From an uncultured Paraglaciecola sp. (GTDB lineage Bacteria; Pseudomonadota; Gammaproteobacteria; Enterobacterales; Alteromonadaceae): a DNA stretch of 5,412 nt. Under the pieces are notes generated by a model. The model did not search any database. It worked only from the letters and a program-made list of their open reading frames with translations, and was not told the origin of the DNA. Position numbers and translations under genes: made by a program. Below are positions 5,346 to 5,412 of this stretch, piece after piece; positions within the stretch are counted from its first letter, which is position 1; every line of letters begins with the position of its first letter. Where the stretch lies: assembly GCA_905479025.1 (NCBI GenBank), contig CAJQKX010000505.1:1-5412 (forward strand), given 5' to 3'.

Positions 5346-5412
5346 TTAAGCTTGGCCGCCACATTTACCTTCACCACATTTGCCTTCTTTCATAGTTTTG
5401 GCTGCTTTTTCG
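5346..5412 (-). CDS. C-terminal end of an EGKCG-motif RiPP precursor (HvfA/bufferin-like), cut by window edge
   Basis: Only the last 21 full codons are visible. They end in KEGKCGEGKCGGQA, followed by two stops in tandem (TAA TAA, 5348-5343). Two consecutive EGKCG motifs, Lys-rich with one Cys each, are typical of the low-complexity precursor peptides encoded beside DUF692 and DUF2063 genes (HvfA-like). The frame is chosen because it gives these repeated motifs, has no stop before the window edge and ends just ahead of a terminator hairpin. By family knowledge the precursor is a small secreted protein. Its cysteines are modified by the adjacent MNIO enzyme and bind copper. The N-terminus, including any signal peptide and the total number of EGKCG motifs, lies outside the window. 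Confidence 0.85.
   Translation of the reverse strand, partial: EKAAKTMKEGKCGEGKCGGQA

Noticed and set aside
1..5412. CRISPR arrays, insertion sequences, tRNA or rRNA genes
   Set aside because: No spaced direct repeats, transposase motifs, terminal inverted repeats or tRNA-like cloverleaf sequences were seen; the only tandem repeat is the coding minisatellite in dnaX.

Overview
All recognisable genes in this 5.4 kb window lie on the minus strand, so transcription runs from high to low coordinates. Base composition is AT-rich. The protein sequences (Apt, DnaX, YbaB, and a DUF692/DUF2063 pair) and the apt-dnaX-ybaB order point to a gammaproteobacterium, most likely a marine Alteromonadales member (Alteromonas/Glaciecola/Shewanella-like). 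That assignment comes from family resemblance and was not confirmed by a search.

In transcription order, the right-hand block (5412 to 3675) is a metal-linked RiPP-type cluster. It starts with the C-terminal end of a small Cys-containing precursor with two EGKCG motifs (cut by the window edge). A strong hairpin terminator/attenuator follows, then a DUF692/MNIO iron-dependent peptide-modifying oxidase (BufB/HvfB type) and a DUF2063 partner (BufC/HvfC type). The two enzyme genes overlap at TAATG. By family knowledge the oxidase and its partner modify precursor cysteines to make a copper-binding peptide. The hairpin would let far more precursor than enzyme be made.

The spacer (3674 to 3426) has no gene I can defend; it holds an 8-bp inverted repeat and a small hairpin. 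At 3425-3303 there is an unlisted 40-codon ORF with a good Shine-Dalgarno. It encodes a single-pass membrane miniprotein with no Lys or Arg.

The left-hand block (3268 to 1) is housekeeping: apt (adenine salvage), dnaX (clamp loader tau/gamma) and the start of ybaB (nucleoid-associated protein), closely spaced and probably co-transcribed. dnaX is unusually long (853 codons). It carries an in-frame 12-bp tandem repeat in the linker. It also has an in-phase A AAA AAG slippery site with an upstream SD-like element and an immediate -1 frame TGA, so programmed frameshifting would yield a 595-residue gamma protein, as in E. coli but with a longer linker.
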